The position numbers were made by a program, and so were the translations under genes. This document shows positions 29,410 through 38,285 of a stretch of DNA of 64,000 bases, in pieces (within the stretch, counting starts at the first letter, position 1; each line of letters starts with the position of its first letter). The stretch comes from Parabacteroides massiliensis (lineage in GTDB: Bacteria; Bacteroidota; Bacteroidia; Bacteroidales; Tannerellaceae), in NCBI RefSeq assembly GCF_900155425.1, contig NZ_LT700190.1, positions 1 through 64,000 of the forward strand, given 5' to 3'. A model generated the notes under the pieces. That model was given only the letters and a program-made list of their open reading frames with translations, ran no database searches and was not told the origin of the DNA.

Positions 29410-30615
29410 CTATTTTTTGAATATTCCACAAAAGTCCAATATCACCTTATCCTCTCGCCATTCTAATTCTTTGAACGGAGTGTGTGCTGTAAGGAATACC
29501 ACGATGTCCGCCTTGTCGTAGGCTTCTTTGTAATCTGTTAACTTGAACACATGGTGCTCCTTTACATTGGGTTCCACAACCAGGATATTGGCATTATTGC
29601 AACTCTGCATCACTTTCGTGGTAATATATTTTGCAGGACTCTCACGCAAATCGTCGATATTCGGTTTGAAAGCCAACCCCATCATGGCAACGCAAGGTTT
29701 CCGATGATGTTTCAGTTCAAATTCCAGCATGGCATTTTTCACTTTTTCTGCGCACCAAAAACTCTTATAGTTGTTAATTTCACGGGCATCGGCAATCAAT
29801 TTACTCTCTGCTGGAAAATCAGCAGTGATAAAATAAGGGTCAATAGCTATACAATGACCTCCCACGCCACAACCAGGCTGCAAGATGCTAACCCGCGGAT
29901 GTTTGTTGGCAAGATTGATAAGTTCCCACACATTGATACCGGCCTTGTCACAAATCAAGGAAAGTTCATTCGCAAAGGCTATTTGTACATCCCGACTGGA
30001 ATTCTCCGTCAGTTTGCACATTTCAGCAGTACGACAGTTGGTTCTATGAAGTGTTCCCTGCACGAATTGAGAATAAAATCCAATGGCCTTATCGGTAGAT
30101 TCAGGATTTAAACCGCCTATGACCCGGTCGTTATGTATCAGTTCGTAAATCACATTGCCCGGCAATACACGTTCGGGACAATAAGCCACATAAATCCTAT
30201 CTTCCAATTCAGGACGTTCACTGAAAATGAGGCGGGCCATCGCTTCGGTGGTGCCTACGGGTGAAGTGGACTCGATGACATAAAGGTCGCCTTCCTTTAA
30301 TAATGGCAATACGGCACGTGTAGCGGCTTCCACATAACTAACGTCCGGTTCATGATTTCCTTTGAACGGGGTGGGAACTACCATAAAATAAGCATCGCTC
30401 ACCTCCGGCTTTATGGAAGCTTTCAACGAGCCGGCATTCACCACCTCCTGCAACATCTCCTCCATACCCGGCTCAATGATATGCAGATGTCCTGCATTCG
30501 TCATATCCACTACCTGGGGGTTAATATCAACTCCTGTAATCTGAATGCCGTGCTTGGCGGCGATAACGGCTGTGGGCAATCCGATATACCCCAAGCCCAT
30601 AAAACAAGCTTTCAT
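29410..30615 (-). CDS. wecC: UDP-N-acetyl-D-mannosamine dehydrogenase
   Basis: About 401 residues from the ATG at 30615. It oxidises UDP-ManNAc to UDP-ManNAcA with NAD. The Rossmann start is KACFMGLGYIGLPTAVIAAK; the other motifs are VIESTSPVGTTE, AYCPERVLPGN, the catalytic Cys region LQPGCGVGGHCIAIDPYF and the C-terminal GLAFKPNIDDLRESP. Placed just after the initiating transferase. Together with wecB at the operon's end it predicts a ManNAcA residue or a derivative of it in the polymer. Confidence 0.96.
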   Translation of the reverse strand: MKACFMGLGYIGLPTAVIAAKHGIQITGVDINPQVVDMTNAGHLHIIEPGMEEMLQEVVNAGSLKASIKPEVSDAYFMVVPTPFKGNHEPDVSYVEAATRAVLPLLKEGDLYVIESTSPVGTTEAMARLIFSERPELEDRIYVAYCPERVLPGNVIYELIHNDRVIGGLNPESTDKAIGFYSQFVQGTLHRTNCRTAEMCKLTENSSRDVQIAFANELSLICDKAGINVWELINLANKHPRVSILQPGCGVGGHCIAIDPYFITADFPAESKLIADAREINNYKSFWCAEKVKNAMLEFELKHHRKPCVAMMGLAFKPNIDDLRESPAKYITTKVMQSCNNANILVVEPNVKEHHVFKLTDYKEAYDKADIVVFLTAHTPFKELEWREDKVILDFCGIFKK

Positions 30616-30645
30616 TATCAATCTGTTATATAAGTTATTAATCTT

Positions 30646-31656
30646 TTAAAATTTCTTTCCGAGTACAATTGAACAGAATGTGTTCAACAGAATTTTAAAG
30701 TCGAACCACCATGAGCGATGTCCTAAATAATAAAGGTCATATTCCAAACGTCGGAGCATCTTCTCCATCGTATCCGTATAGCTGTTATATAGTGTGGCAT
30801 ATGATGTTACGCCCGGACGGATTTGGTAAAGATAAGTATATCGCTTGTCGTGTTCAAGTATCTGGTCGATATAAAACTTTCGCTCCGGACGTGGACCGAT
30901 GAATGCCATATCGCCACGCAGAACATTGTAGAGTTGGGGTAATTCATCCAAATGGTGCGCCCGGATGAAACGACCGGTCTTAGTCAATCGGGAATCATTT
31001 TCACCCCCGGTATGACTAAGCTGCGGTCCGAACTTCTCGGCATCCAGACGCATGGAGCGGAATTTGTATATGTAGAACGGGCGCCCGAATCTACCGATAC
31101 GTTCTTGCTTGAAAATGACACTTCCTCCATCTTCCCTGCGAATGGCAATATAGCAAAACAGGAATAACGGAGAAAAAATGATCAATGCAATCAATGACAG
31201 GATAAAATCACCGATACGCTTTACATTGCGCGCAAATGCAGACATTCCATCGGGAATGAAACTGTCCCGTGGCACATATTGGCTGACATGTGTGGTGACA
31301 ATTATTGCATCATCATTCGGGTCGTCCTTTTTCAGCTTATGCAACCACTTCTGATAAGCATTAAAATTTATTGTATCTGCCATTTTTAACTTTATATAGG
31401 TCTCAGTTTGTGAACTTACCTCAACAGAACCTTGCAACAATGAAACAAGGGATTCTCCGGATGTAACCGTACACGGCATCTGAAGACAGTCTGAGTAACT
31501 ACGAAAATTCATGTAGCCTTGTTGTTTATCAAAAAGACGTAAACCGTATGCGGAATAACCGTATGCACACCATGCACCGATCTGTTTATTCCGATACAAG
31601 TGGATATAAGAACCATCATTTTGATTTTCGTTTTCCCTTATAAGATGAACATTCAT
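30646..31656 (-). CDS. Initiating sugar-phosphate transferase (bacterial sugar transferase family)
   Basis: About 336 residues from the ATG at 31656. After a 150-residue N-terminal part there is one membrane helix (DFILSLIALIIFSPLFLFCY) and the catalytic domain: IFKQERIGRFGRPFYIYKFR-S-M, LTKTGRFIRAHHLDELPQLY, NVLRGDMAFIGPRPER and RPGVTSYATLYNSY. It transfers a sugar phosphate to undecaprenyl phosphate and starts the repeat unit. The N-terminal part is not the four-helix WbaP type; it is soluble-looking. A 290-base spacer separates it from the HNH gene, so it may have its own start of transcription or be read through. Confidence 0.93.
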   Translation of the reverse strand: MNVHLIRENENQNDGSYIHLYRNKQIGAWCAYGYSAYGLRLFDKQQGYMNFRSYSDCLQMPCTVTSGESLVSLLQGSVEVSSQTETYIKLKMADTINFNAYQKWLHKLKKDDPNDDAIIVTTHVSQYVPRDSFIPDGMSAFARNVKRIGDFILSLIALIIFSPLFLFCYIAIRREDGGSVIFKQERIGRFGRPFYIYKFRSMRLDAEKFGPQLSHTGGENDSRLTKTGRFIRAHHLDELPQLYNVLRGDMAFIGPRPERKFYIDQILEHDKRYTYLYQIRPGVTSYATLYNSYTDTMEKMLRRLEYDLYYLGHRSWWFDFKILLNTFCSIVLGKKF

Positions 31657-31979
31657 AAAAGTATATTGTTTATAATTTATCGTAAGCACAAAGCACTATA
31701 CATTTGACTAATAATCAAGAGGTTTCCTAATCGCATCTATTCTATTTCACCTAAGACATACTTGTGGGGCATGACGAAGAAGTTCCACTCCTCACACGAA
31801 GGACAACAGAATCTTTGATAGAGGAACAATCGTGATTATCGTCAATGTTGTTAATGCAGCTTCGTATCCGACCACTGTCTGGACCAAAGCCATAGCTGTT
31901 ATGGCATGAGCCATAGTGAAACCATGCATAACAACATTGGATATAAAAATATCAGTGTCTTTTATTCTAAGATTAAAGA
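31657..31979. other. Spacer between the HNH gene and the capsule sugar genes, with decayed coding fragments
   Basis: On the - strand a 45-codon hydrophobic frame (31792-31929, starts MHGFTMAHAITAMALVQTVV) overlaps a shifted frame that ends FCCPSCEEWNFFVMPHKYVL, with a CxxC pair, near 31745-31825. Neither stands as a gene; together they look like a frameshifted remnant. This is the only large gap inside the operon and it lies exactly at the 3' edge of the ATPase/HNH pair, consistent with that pair being inserted cargo. Confidence 0.4.
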
Positions 31980-33035
31980 TTACACCAAATCCTGTTGATT
32001 GTACAAGTCTTGTTGCAATTTAGTCAACGGACGTAGATGAATGTCCGTTTCATTCTCCAGAAAACCAAAAATGATACGTTTCTGAAGGGAAGGAGTTATG
32101 GTCATCCCATCGTATTGATTTTCCATCATCTTCATATAGCTCTTATCCCATGCCTTGCGTTTCCAGATAATTTCTTCCGCCACATCCTTGAATGCGGAAT
32201 ACAGTGGAGTAATGTGGAAACACTTTTCATGATTTTCTCTCAAAAGATTGTTTCCGGGCGCGTCAAAGCAGATCTCCAGGGCTTCCGCTGTATTGCTCTT
32301 CAAATATTCAAGTACGACTTTGTCATGTGGTATGCTGAATTGAAACGGATTCAATGTTTCATTGATATCGTTGGTGTATAGATTGAACAAACTCGGATTT
32401 TGTTCCTTATGCTTGTTGCATGAACTGCAACTTGGCTGCAAGTTATAGAAATTCGTACACAGGAAAGGATAAATCGATTTTGGATAGAAATGATCCAGCT
32501 CAAAAAACGCTTCATAACGGATACTCCGTTTCCCTACCTTCCTTGCAGTTACCGCATATTGGGCATTGCAATACACACACGTGCGGATGTTGATCCTGTT
32601 CAGATAGGGGATGATTTGGGAAGACACATCATCATAGCGCATAGCCTCAACTATCCATTCGTAAAAAAGATGTGTTTCGCTCTTTTTGGGGCTCTTTTGG
32701 TACTGAATCCTGGTTTTCATCAGCGACTCCGTCTGCGCATTCTTGTCCTTCTCCGTTTTTCCTTTCACCTGAAGTATGGTGTTGAACTCATGGATGAGCA
32801 TGTTCATCTGTTTCGGTTCAGCGTGGAGCAGATCAGAATGTACGGCAAGGATACGGTCAACGTATGCCAGCAAAACTTTGCCTTGGGTTGTATCTTGCGT
32901 AGACAGTATATTATCCCGAAATTTTTTCAGCAGGTCCAACGGCTGCTGGAAATCCGCTCTTCGATTCTTGAACACATTGGCGGCATAATCATCTGCTGCC
33001 GCCCGTACCTTATCATCGACGTATATTTTTCTCAT
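31980..33035 (-). CDS. HNH endonuclease, partner of the AAA ATPase (Septu PtuB-like)
   Basis: 351 residues. The HNH core is plain: zinc Cys pair CVYC at residues 153-156, ELDHFYPKSIYP with D181-H182, the conserved FYNLQPSC turn and the second Cys pair CSSC at 203-206. ELDHFYPKS...NLxPSC is the pattern of the HNH proteins paired with ATPases in Septu and some retron systems. The first 150 residues are helical, without a recognised domain. It overlaps the ATPase gene by 23 bases. By family knowledge such nucleases cut nucleic acid on phage infection, restrained by the ATPase. The length is greater than small PtuB proteins. Confidence 0.9.
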   Translation of the reverse strand: MRKIYVDDKVRAAADDYAANVFKNRRADFQQPLDLLKKFRDNILSTQDTTQGKVLLAYVDRILAVHSDLLHAEPKQMNMLIHEFNTILQVKGKTEKDKNAQTESLMKTRIQYQKSPKKSETHLFYEWIVEAMRYDDVSSQIIPYLNRINIRTCVYCNAQYAVTARKVGKRSIRYEAFFELDHFYPKSIYPFLCTNFYNLQPSCSSCNKHKEQNPSLFNLYTNDINETLNPFQFSIPHDKVVLEYLKSNTAEALEICFDAPGNNLLRENHEKCFHITPLYSAFKDVAEEIIWKRKAWDKSYMKMMENQYDGMTITPSLQKRIIFGFLENETDIHLRPLTKLQQDLYNQQDLV

Positions 33036-35070
33036 GCAGCATATCCTCCAGCATTTTTCTTATGATGGGTTCGCCGATTATCCGATGGATAAACCGTTCC
33101 GCCTTATCCATATTCCAACCGTCTTTCACGAGTTTGTCTGACTTCAGATAGCTCACGATGCCCTCTATTTTCTTTTTAGCGAATTCACCCACAAATCCCC
33201 TGTCCAAAAAGAAACTTTGAGCCAGTACGTCATTCACGTTCGCCCCGAAAGGATTCACCGTGATGGCATTTTCTCCGTTTATCTGTCTTCCTTCTTCCAA
33301 ATACAGGATATTGCATTGTGGAATGTCACTCAGGATGAAGGGCGAATGGGTGACAATCAGTATATGGAAAGCACAGTACCAGGTCAGTCCCGTGACGGAC
33401 AAGTATTTTATCAAAGCATCAACAAATCGCCGCTGCATTTCCGGGTGAAAACAGAGTTCGGCCTCATCCAGCACGATGTTTATTTTACGGTAACGTAAGC
33501 GGGTCGTTGATTTGATGGTGCGGATATTGTTGATGTGATAAACCATTGTGCACAGTGTATGCATGAACTGCCTCTCTCCGGAACTCAGATGATGGAAATC
33601 CACTTCCACACCGTTTTTATTTTTCAGGACAATGTTTGCGTTAAACAGGGGCGGAGGCAAAGTCTGGATAATCCTTTCCAGATATTGCGCTTTTCCATTC
33701 ATCATAACCGACTGCCTTTCCTGAGATACTTGTTTCCATATCACCGAGGTAAGCAATACATAATCATCTATGGTAAAGCGTTCACACTGTAGCATTTTTC
33801 CCAAATGAGAATTTCTGTTCACCAGTTCCAGACAACAGAGCAGATAACACGTCTGTCTGATTTTGAATGTTATGTGTGACGGATCGGACAAAATTAATTT
33901 GACTAAATCCCTGATACTGCTACAGACCTTCTCAAAATCGGCATCACCAATCGGCTTGACACAATTTCTCACACGACCTATCTCACTGTATACCTCATAA
34001 TCGGCATATTTTGCAGCAATGGCGAATGTCTTATAGACCAGGTAGAGGTACAATTCAGCCGTCATTCCATTTGCCCGGTCTGTATCAAATCCATAGGCAC
34101 GGACAATTTGGGAGGCATAGTGCATAGGATCTTTTACCGCATCACAAAACAAGTTCATGAACTGTTGCCGGTCGGCTGCCCCCGTGAATTGCCTGCATTT
34201 GTCTATCAGTTTACCATCATTGCGGCTGAACTCAATCCTTCCGGTAGTATATCCCGGCATAAACTCCTTTTGTCTTTTGCGGTTCTTATAGAATATCAGA
34301 AGAGAAAGGGCGTAAGTATCTATCAGCTCATCAATATTTCCCATATCTATAGTCCCGTGGTTGCGATAGGGATTCAGCACGATGGGAGTCATATAGCCGT
34401 CGTTCTTATGAAACATCTCGTCTATCCAAGTGCTTTTCATGGCTAATATCGGTTCATTATCCTGTAACCAGAGCGTGCCGTCTGACGTGTATTCATCCGG
34501 TAGGAACGCTTGCATGGAATAATTAATGACAATAGTATAGAACAAACAGTGGGACAGTTTGCCCAGTTCTTTCCGGGTAAGGCTTTCAAGCGGCTCATAA
34601 CCGGCAAACTCGTCCTCGTTATCCGCTTTGCCACGTATAGGAGGGAACTTGAACTTTTCCTTTCCGTATTCAAACGCCACTGTATCTCCATAGTTATGGA
34701 TGCAGCAATACGTCTTTACATCCGTTTTGGGGTCTGTCACCACAAAATCAAGGTCGGCATACAGGTCGGGAACAAAACCCAGGTGCGGTTCTGTGGGTTT
34801 ATGTTTCAAACTACGTTTCAGGCAGTAACCCAAATTATTGAACATACGGTATGTCAAGTCCAACAAAGAACTTTTGCCACTTCCATTCTTGCCGACAATG
34901 GCACTTATTGTCACCCCCGCAGCAAAGAAATCCCTTTCAAGCGACCCGCACTCATCACCATAGCCATTGAACTGATATTGTTCACCTTGTTTCAAGATGC
35001 GCAGTACGTTCCTGTTCCAGCGGTCATCCTTTCGGATTACAAGTCTCGTCAATGCAAAATTTGCAATCAT
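33013..35070 (-). CDS. AAA/ABC-type ATPase, partner of the HNH nuclease (Septu PtuA-like)
   Basis: 685 residues. Walker A GKNGSGKS at 60-67, ABC-type signature LSSGERQ at about 495-501, Walker B INIVLDEAELCFHP at about 530-543 and H-loop VTHSPF at about 573-578: an SMC/RecF-like ATPase of the AAA_15/AAA_21 type. About 400 residues lie between Walker A and the signature. No TOPRIM domain is seen at the end, which argues against an OLD nuclease and for a separate nuclease partner, encoded next. Its ATG at 35070 overlaps the TGA of the capsule phosphatase (ATGA), so translation is coupled to a capsule gene. Defence is the best guess, not proven. Confidence 0.92.
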   Translation of the reverse strand: MIANFALTRLVIRKDDRWNRNVLRILKQGEQYQFNGYGDECGSLERDFFAAGVTISAIVGKNGSGKSSLLDLTYRMFNNLGYCLKRSLKHKPTEPHLGFVPDLYADLDFVVTDPKTDVKTYCCIHNYGDTVAFEYGKEKFKFPPIRGKADNEDEFAGYEPLESLTRKELGKLSHCLFYTIVINYSMQAFLPDEYTSDGTLWLQDNEPILAMKSTWIDEMFHKNDGYMTPIVLNPYRNHGTIDMGNIDELIDTYALSLLIFYKNRKRQKEFMPGYTTGRIEFSRNDGKLIDKCRQFTGAADRQQFMNLFCDAVKDPMHYASQIVRAYGFDTDRANGMTAELYLYLVYKTFAIAAKYADYEVYSEIGRVRNCVKPIGDADFEKVCSSIRDLVKLILSDPSHITFKIRQTCYLLCCLELVNRNSHLGKMLQCERFTIDDYVLLTSVIWKQVSQERQSVMMNGKAQYLERIIQTLPPPLFNANIVLKNKNGVEVDFHHLSSGERQFMHTLCTMVYHINNIRTIKSTTRLRYRKINIVLDEAELCFHPEMQRRFVDALIKYLSVTGLTWYCAFHILIVTHSPFILSDIPQCNILYLEEGRQINGENAITVNPFGANVNDVLAQSFFLDRGFVGEFAKKKIEGIVSYLKSDKLVKDGWNMDKAERFIHRIIGEPIIRKMLEDMLHEKNIRR

Positions 35071-35777
35071 TGATCACTTTGTTTCTGTAAGATTCCAATG
35101 ACTTCCGATTTTACTGCCGAAGCGACCAATGTCTTGTAACAGCCTATGGCATGGATGTCACAACCGGTACGGTCGTACATTCCGGCTTTCAGCAGGGCTT
35201 CGGCCTTTTCCTGCACATGTTTTCCGTACATTCCGGCCAACGAGGGCAAATTGAGCTGGAAGGAGACATGCTCGTCCTTCAAGGCCTGATAATCCTTCTT
35301 CTGCATATATTCATACCGTTCCGAATGTGCCAGCAACGGGTAATAACCTTTCTTTTGGATGCGTTGCAGGACAGAGAGCAGTTCCATTGGTGGATTGAAA
35401 TAGGAGGTTTCCACCAACAGGTAACGTTTCCCCTCCTCTAGGGGCAGCAGGTCATCTTTTTCCAACCGCTCCTCAAAGAGATTGTCCATCATGTATTCCG
35501 CAGCCAAGGCAAGTTCCAGTGTGCCGTTATAACTCCGTTTCAATTCTTGGAACTTTTCCTGCAAGGTCACAGTTTCATTAGGGATGTCCTCCATAATGTG
35601 CGGCGTGAGCCACAGCTTTCTGACTCCCTGCTTTTCCATCATATCTAGAATTCGGAGTGATTCATCCAATGTTCCCACCCCGTCATCCACTCCCGGAAGG
35701 AGATGGCTGTGACAGTCGGTCATTCCTTTCAGGATACCGCTCCGGGCGAAGGTTATTGTCTTACGAAAGGGCCACAT
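35067..35777 (-). CDS. PHP-type protein-tyrosine phosphatase (CpsB/YwqE-like)
   Basis: 236 residues. TDCHSHLLPGVDDGVGTLDE holds the HxH metal site of the PHP family, WLTPHIMEDIPNET the next ligand, AAEYMMDN and LLAHSERYEYM further ones, and TGCDIHAIG the C-terminal site (DxH). These manganese-dependent phosphatases dephosphorylate the Wzc-type kinase encoded 53 bases upstream and so control chain length and export. Its last base pair overlaps the following ATPase start. Confidence 0.92.
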   Translation of the reverse strand: MWPFRKTITFARSGILKGMTDCHSHLLPGVDDGVGTLDESLRILDMMEKQGVRKLWLTPHIMEDIPNETVTLQEKFQELKRSYNGTLELALAAEYMMDNLFEERLEKDDLLPLEEGKRYLLVETSYFNPPMELLSVLQRIQKKGYYPLLAHSERYEYMQKKDYQALKDEHVSFQLNLPSLAGMYGKHVQEKAEALLKAGMYDRTGCDIHAIGCYKTLVASAVKSEVIGILQKQSDQ

Positions 35778-35829
35778 GATAGTTGAGTGTGAAAATTAAA
35801 AGTTCTTATGAGAACGATAACATGCAAAA

Positions 35830-38250
35830 TCAATCACTTGATGACCACCCATTTACCCCCCCCCCCATTTTTCCTTTATTTCCATAGTAGGAGGAGTAGC
35901 CGTTGCGATAGCCATATCTATAGCCATAGCGGCCTCCGGCACTTTCTGTACCGTTCAGTATCACGCTGAGGTTCTTGAAACGTTTCTCCTGATAAATATT
36001 TTCTAGTTCGGGCAGCATGCTACGGTCCAATAAACCGCTGCGGACTACAAAGACGGTGCGGTCAGCCAGTTTCTCGATGATCTGCGCATCGGCCACGATA
36101 TCGATAGGCGGACAGTCAATAAAGATATAGTCATACTCGCTGCGAAGCACCTCTATCAAAGTGGCCAGCTTGCCGTCCTCCAACAGTTCCGTCGGGTTTG
36201 GGGGAACAGTACCGATAGGAATGATATGCAGGTTGTCGTATTTTTCATCCTTCACGATAATCTCCTTCCAGTCACTGACACGGTTGCCCAGATAATCACT
36301 TAAACCAGTCTTCGGGGAATCCACGTAGGAGGAGGTGGAGCCGTGACGCAGGTCACCGTCTATCACCAATATTCTCTTTTTCTTGATGGCAAAGCTCATG
36401 GCAATGTTCATGGCAAGGAACGACTTGCCGCTGCCAGGATTAAACGAGGTAAGCATGAACACGTTCTGACCGCTGTCCTTGCCTGCCATAAAGTCAATAT
36501 TGGAACGTAACACGCGGAACGCTTCATTGATAATGTTACGGTTGCCTTCCTTCACCACGATGGCTTTCATGACAGACTGTGTGTGTTTATCGAATCCCAA
36601 TTTCTTCTTAGCACTGAGATATTGGGGGATCTCACCGATGAACGGAATGCTTAGGTTTTCCAGATCCTTTCGCCCGCGCACCTTGGTATTCATATTTTCC
36701 TTCATGAAAATAATCACCGCCGGAACAAGCAGACCGATGGCGAATGCCACCAAAAGGATATTCATCTTTCGGGGGGCTGTGGGAAGCATGCTGCCTCTCG
36801 GAGCGGTAATCACACGTGTATTGTAGGCGGTGAAAGCCTGTGAAAGCTCGTTCTCCTCACGTTTCTGGAGCAGATAAAGATACAGTTCCTCCTTCACCTT
36901 CTGCTGGCGTTCCACAGAAAGCAGATATTTCGCCTGGTTCGGGTTGGAAGCCAGTTGGCTGGTGGTCGTGGCTTCCTGTTGGCGGATGTTGCGTATTTGG
37001 GTATTGAGCGAAACAATCAGGTTGTCCACCGACTGAATGATGGTACGCTGCATGCTTTGCAGTGAGTTAGCCATGTCTTTTGCCAAAGGGTTCTTCTCGC
37101 TACTGTTGGCGATCAGGCGGTTACGTTCGAGCACGATCGTGTTATATTCACCGATCTGGCTCTCGATATTGACATTAGCGATACCGGAGTTGGTGGGTAA
37201 CAGCTGGCTGAGTTTCTTGTTGTTCAACTCTTTCCGGATATACTGTGCGGTGGAAAGCTGGCTGTTGAGTGCCAGCAACTCCTTCTTGTTCTCGGCGGAT
37301 TGGGACAGGTAGAGGCTGGATGCCGCCTGCACATCCGGCAGCAGGTGCTCACTCTTGTAACCGGCGATGTTCTCATCTACATTGCCCAGCTCGTTTTCGA
37401 TCACGCTCAGACGGTCACCGATGAACTGCGAAGTACTGACGGCGATCTGGTTCTTGTCCTGAATCCATTTCTCGTTGTACATTTCAATCAGGGTGTTCAG
37501 AATGTCTTCAGCCTTCTGAATGGAGGCATCGTTGATACTCAGATTGATAATGGTGGCATCCTCGTTTCCCAATTCCGCATGCAAAGCGGCTGTATAATAA
37601 TCGGTGACGGCACACACATTACCTTTTCTATAACGTATGGAAGTGCCCACGAATGAATCGTTCCAATATTTTGTGAAATTGATGACAAGTGTGCCTATTT
37701 CAGTACGGATGGAATCGCCCATCTTTCCGGAGAACTCTTCCCCAAACGCTTTCCCGTTTACTTCCATGTCGGATATGACAAACGTTTCTTTGGATGAAAT
37801 ATCTATTGTAAAACCGACAGGAGTTTCATCCAAGTGGCGATAGGTGACTGCTAAAGGCGAACTTTTGTATAATTCCACATCTTTCAGTCCTTTGCGGACA
37901 GTATAGGTCTCGTTTAATCCCAACCGCTGTACCACCTCGGTCATCAGCGTGGGCGATTTCAGGGTGAGCAACTCATTGTTGATATTGGTATTCGACTTGA
38001 AGATACCCAAGTCAGAAAATTCACTGACCGCATTGGTGGATGTTCCTCCCTTGGAATCATCTTTCACCAAAATGGCAGCGGTACGGGTGTAAATGTTCGG
38101 GGTGCCCAGCAGGTACAAGGCGGCTGTCGCCAGGGTTACGAACAGGGAGAGGGCAAACCAGTGCCACCGGGGCATGAAAATCCCCCACAGGTCTTGTATG
38201 CGTATGAAGTCGTCAGCAGGCTTGCTGGCGGTTGTTTTCTTTTCTGTCAT
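35830..38250 (-). CDS. wzc: Wzc-like polysaccharide co-polymerase and tyrosine autokinase
   Basis: About 806 residues from the ATG at 38250. N-terminal Wzz domain with a helix near residues 30-55 (WHWFALSLFVTLATAALYLL), a long coiled-coil region with the GNVR domain, and a second helix (KMNILLVAFAIGLLVPAVII). The cytoplasmic kinase has Walker A PGSGKS near 605-610, Walker A' ILVIDGD near 627-633 and Walker B YIFID near 708-712. A C-terminal Tyr cluster (YGYRYGYRNGYSSYYG) is the autophosphorylation site. It controls polymer length with Wzy and Wza. Eleven G residues (35856-35866) code for M-G-G-G-V just after the Tyr cluster, so slippage changes only the last 3-11 residues. Confidence 0.95.
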   Translation of the reverse strand: MTEKKTTASKPADDFIRIQDLWGIFMPRWHWFALSLFVTLATAALYLLGTPNIYTRTAAILVKDDSKGGTSTNAVSEFSDLGIFKSNTNINNELLTLKSPTLMTEVVQRLGLNETYTVRKGLKDVELYKSSPLAVTYRHLDETPVGFTIDISSKETFVISDMEVNGKAFGEEFSGKMGDSIRTEIGTLVINFTKYWNDSFVGTSIRYRKGNVCAVTDYYTAALHAELGNEDATIINLSINDASIQKAEDILNTLIEMYNEKWIQDKNQIAVSTSQFIGDRLSVIENELGNVDENIAGYKSEHLLPDVQAASSLYLSQSAENKKELLALNSQLSTAQYIRKELNNKKLSQLLPTNSGIANVNIESQIGEYNTIVLERNRLIANSSEKNPLAKDMANSLQSMQRTIIQSVDNLIVSLNTQIRNIRQQEATTTSQLASNPNQAKYLLSVERQQKVKEELYLYLLQKREENELSQAFTAYNTRVITAPRGSMLPTAPRKMNILLVAFAIGLLVPAVIIFMKENMNTKVRGRKDLENLSIPFIGEIPQYLSAKKKLGFDKHTQSVMKAIVVKEGNRNIINEAFRVLRSNIDFMAGKDSGQNVFMLTSFNPGSGKSFLAMNIAMSFAIKKKRILVIDGDLRHGSTSSYVDSPKTGLSDYLGNRVSDWKEIIVKDEKYDNLHIIPIGTVPPNPTELLEDGKLATLIEVLRSEYDYIFIDCPPIDIVADAQIIEKLADRTVFVVRSGLLDRSMLPELENIYQEKRFKNLSVILNGTESAGGRYGYRYGYRNGYSSYYGNKGKMGGGVNGWSSSD
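35856..35866 (-). repeat. Poly-G tract (11 G) at the C-terminal end of the Wzc-like kinase
   Basis: Coding strand reads AT, eleven G, TAAAT. With eleven the tail ends VNGWSSSD; with ten there is an immediate TAA after M-G-G-G; with twelve a tail GKWVVIK results. It is the longest tract in the window. Confidence 0.8.
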
Positions 38251-38285
38251 ATTATAAAAATATAAAGTGATTCCTTTTCTGATGG

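Noticed and set aside
33013-35070. OLD-family nuclease as identity of the large ATPase
   Set aside because: No C-terminal TOPRIM acid cluster is seen after the H-loop; the tail is short and basic, and the nuclease function is in the separate HNH gene.
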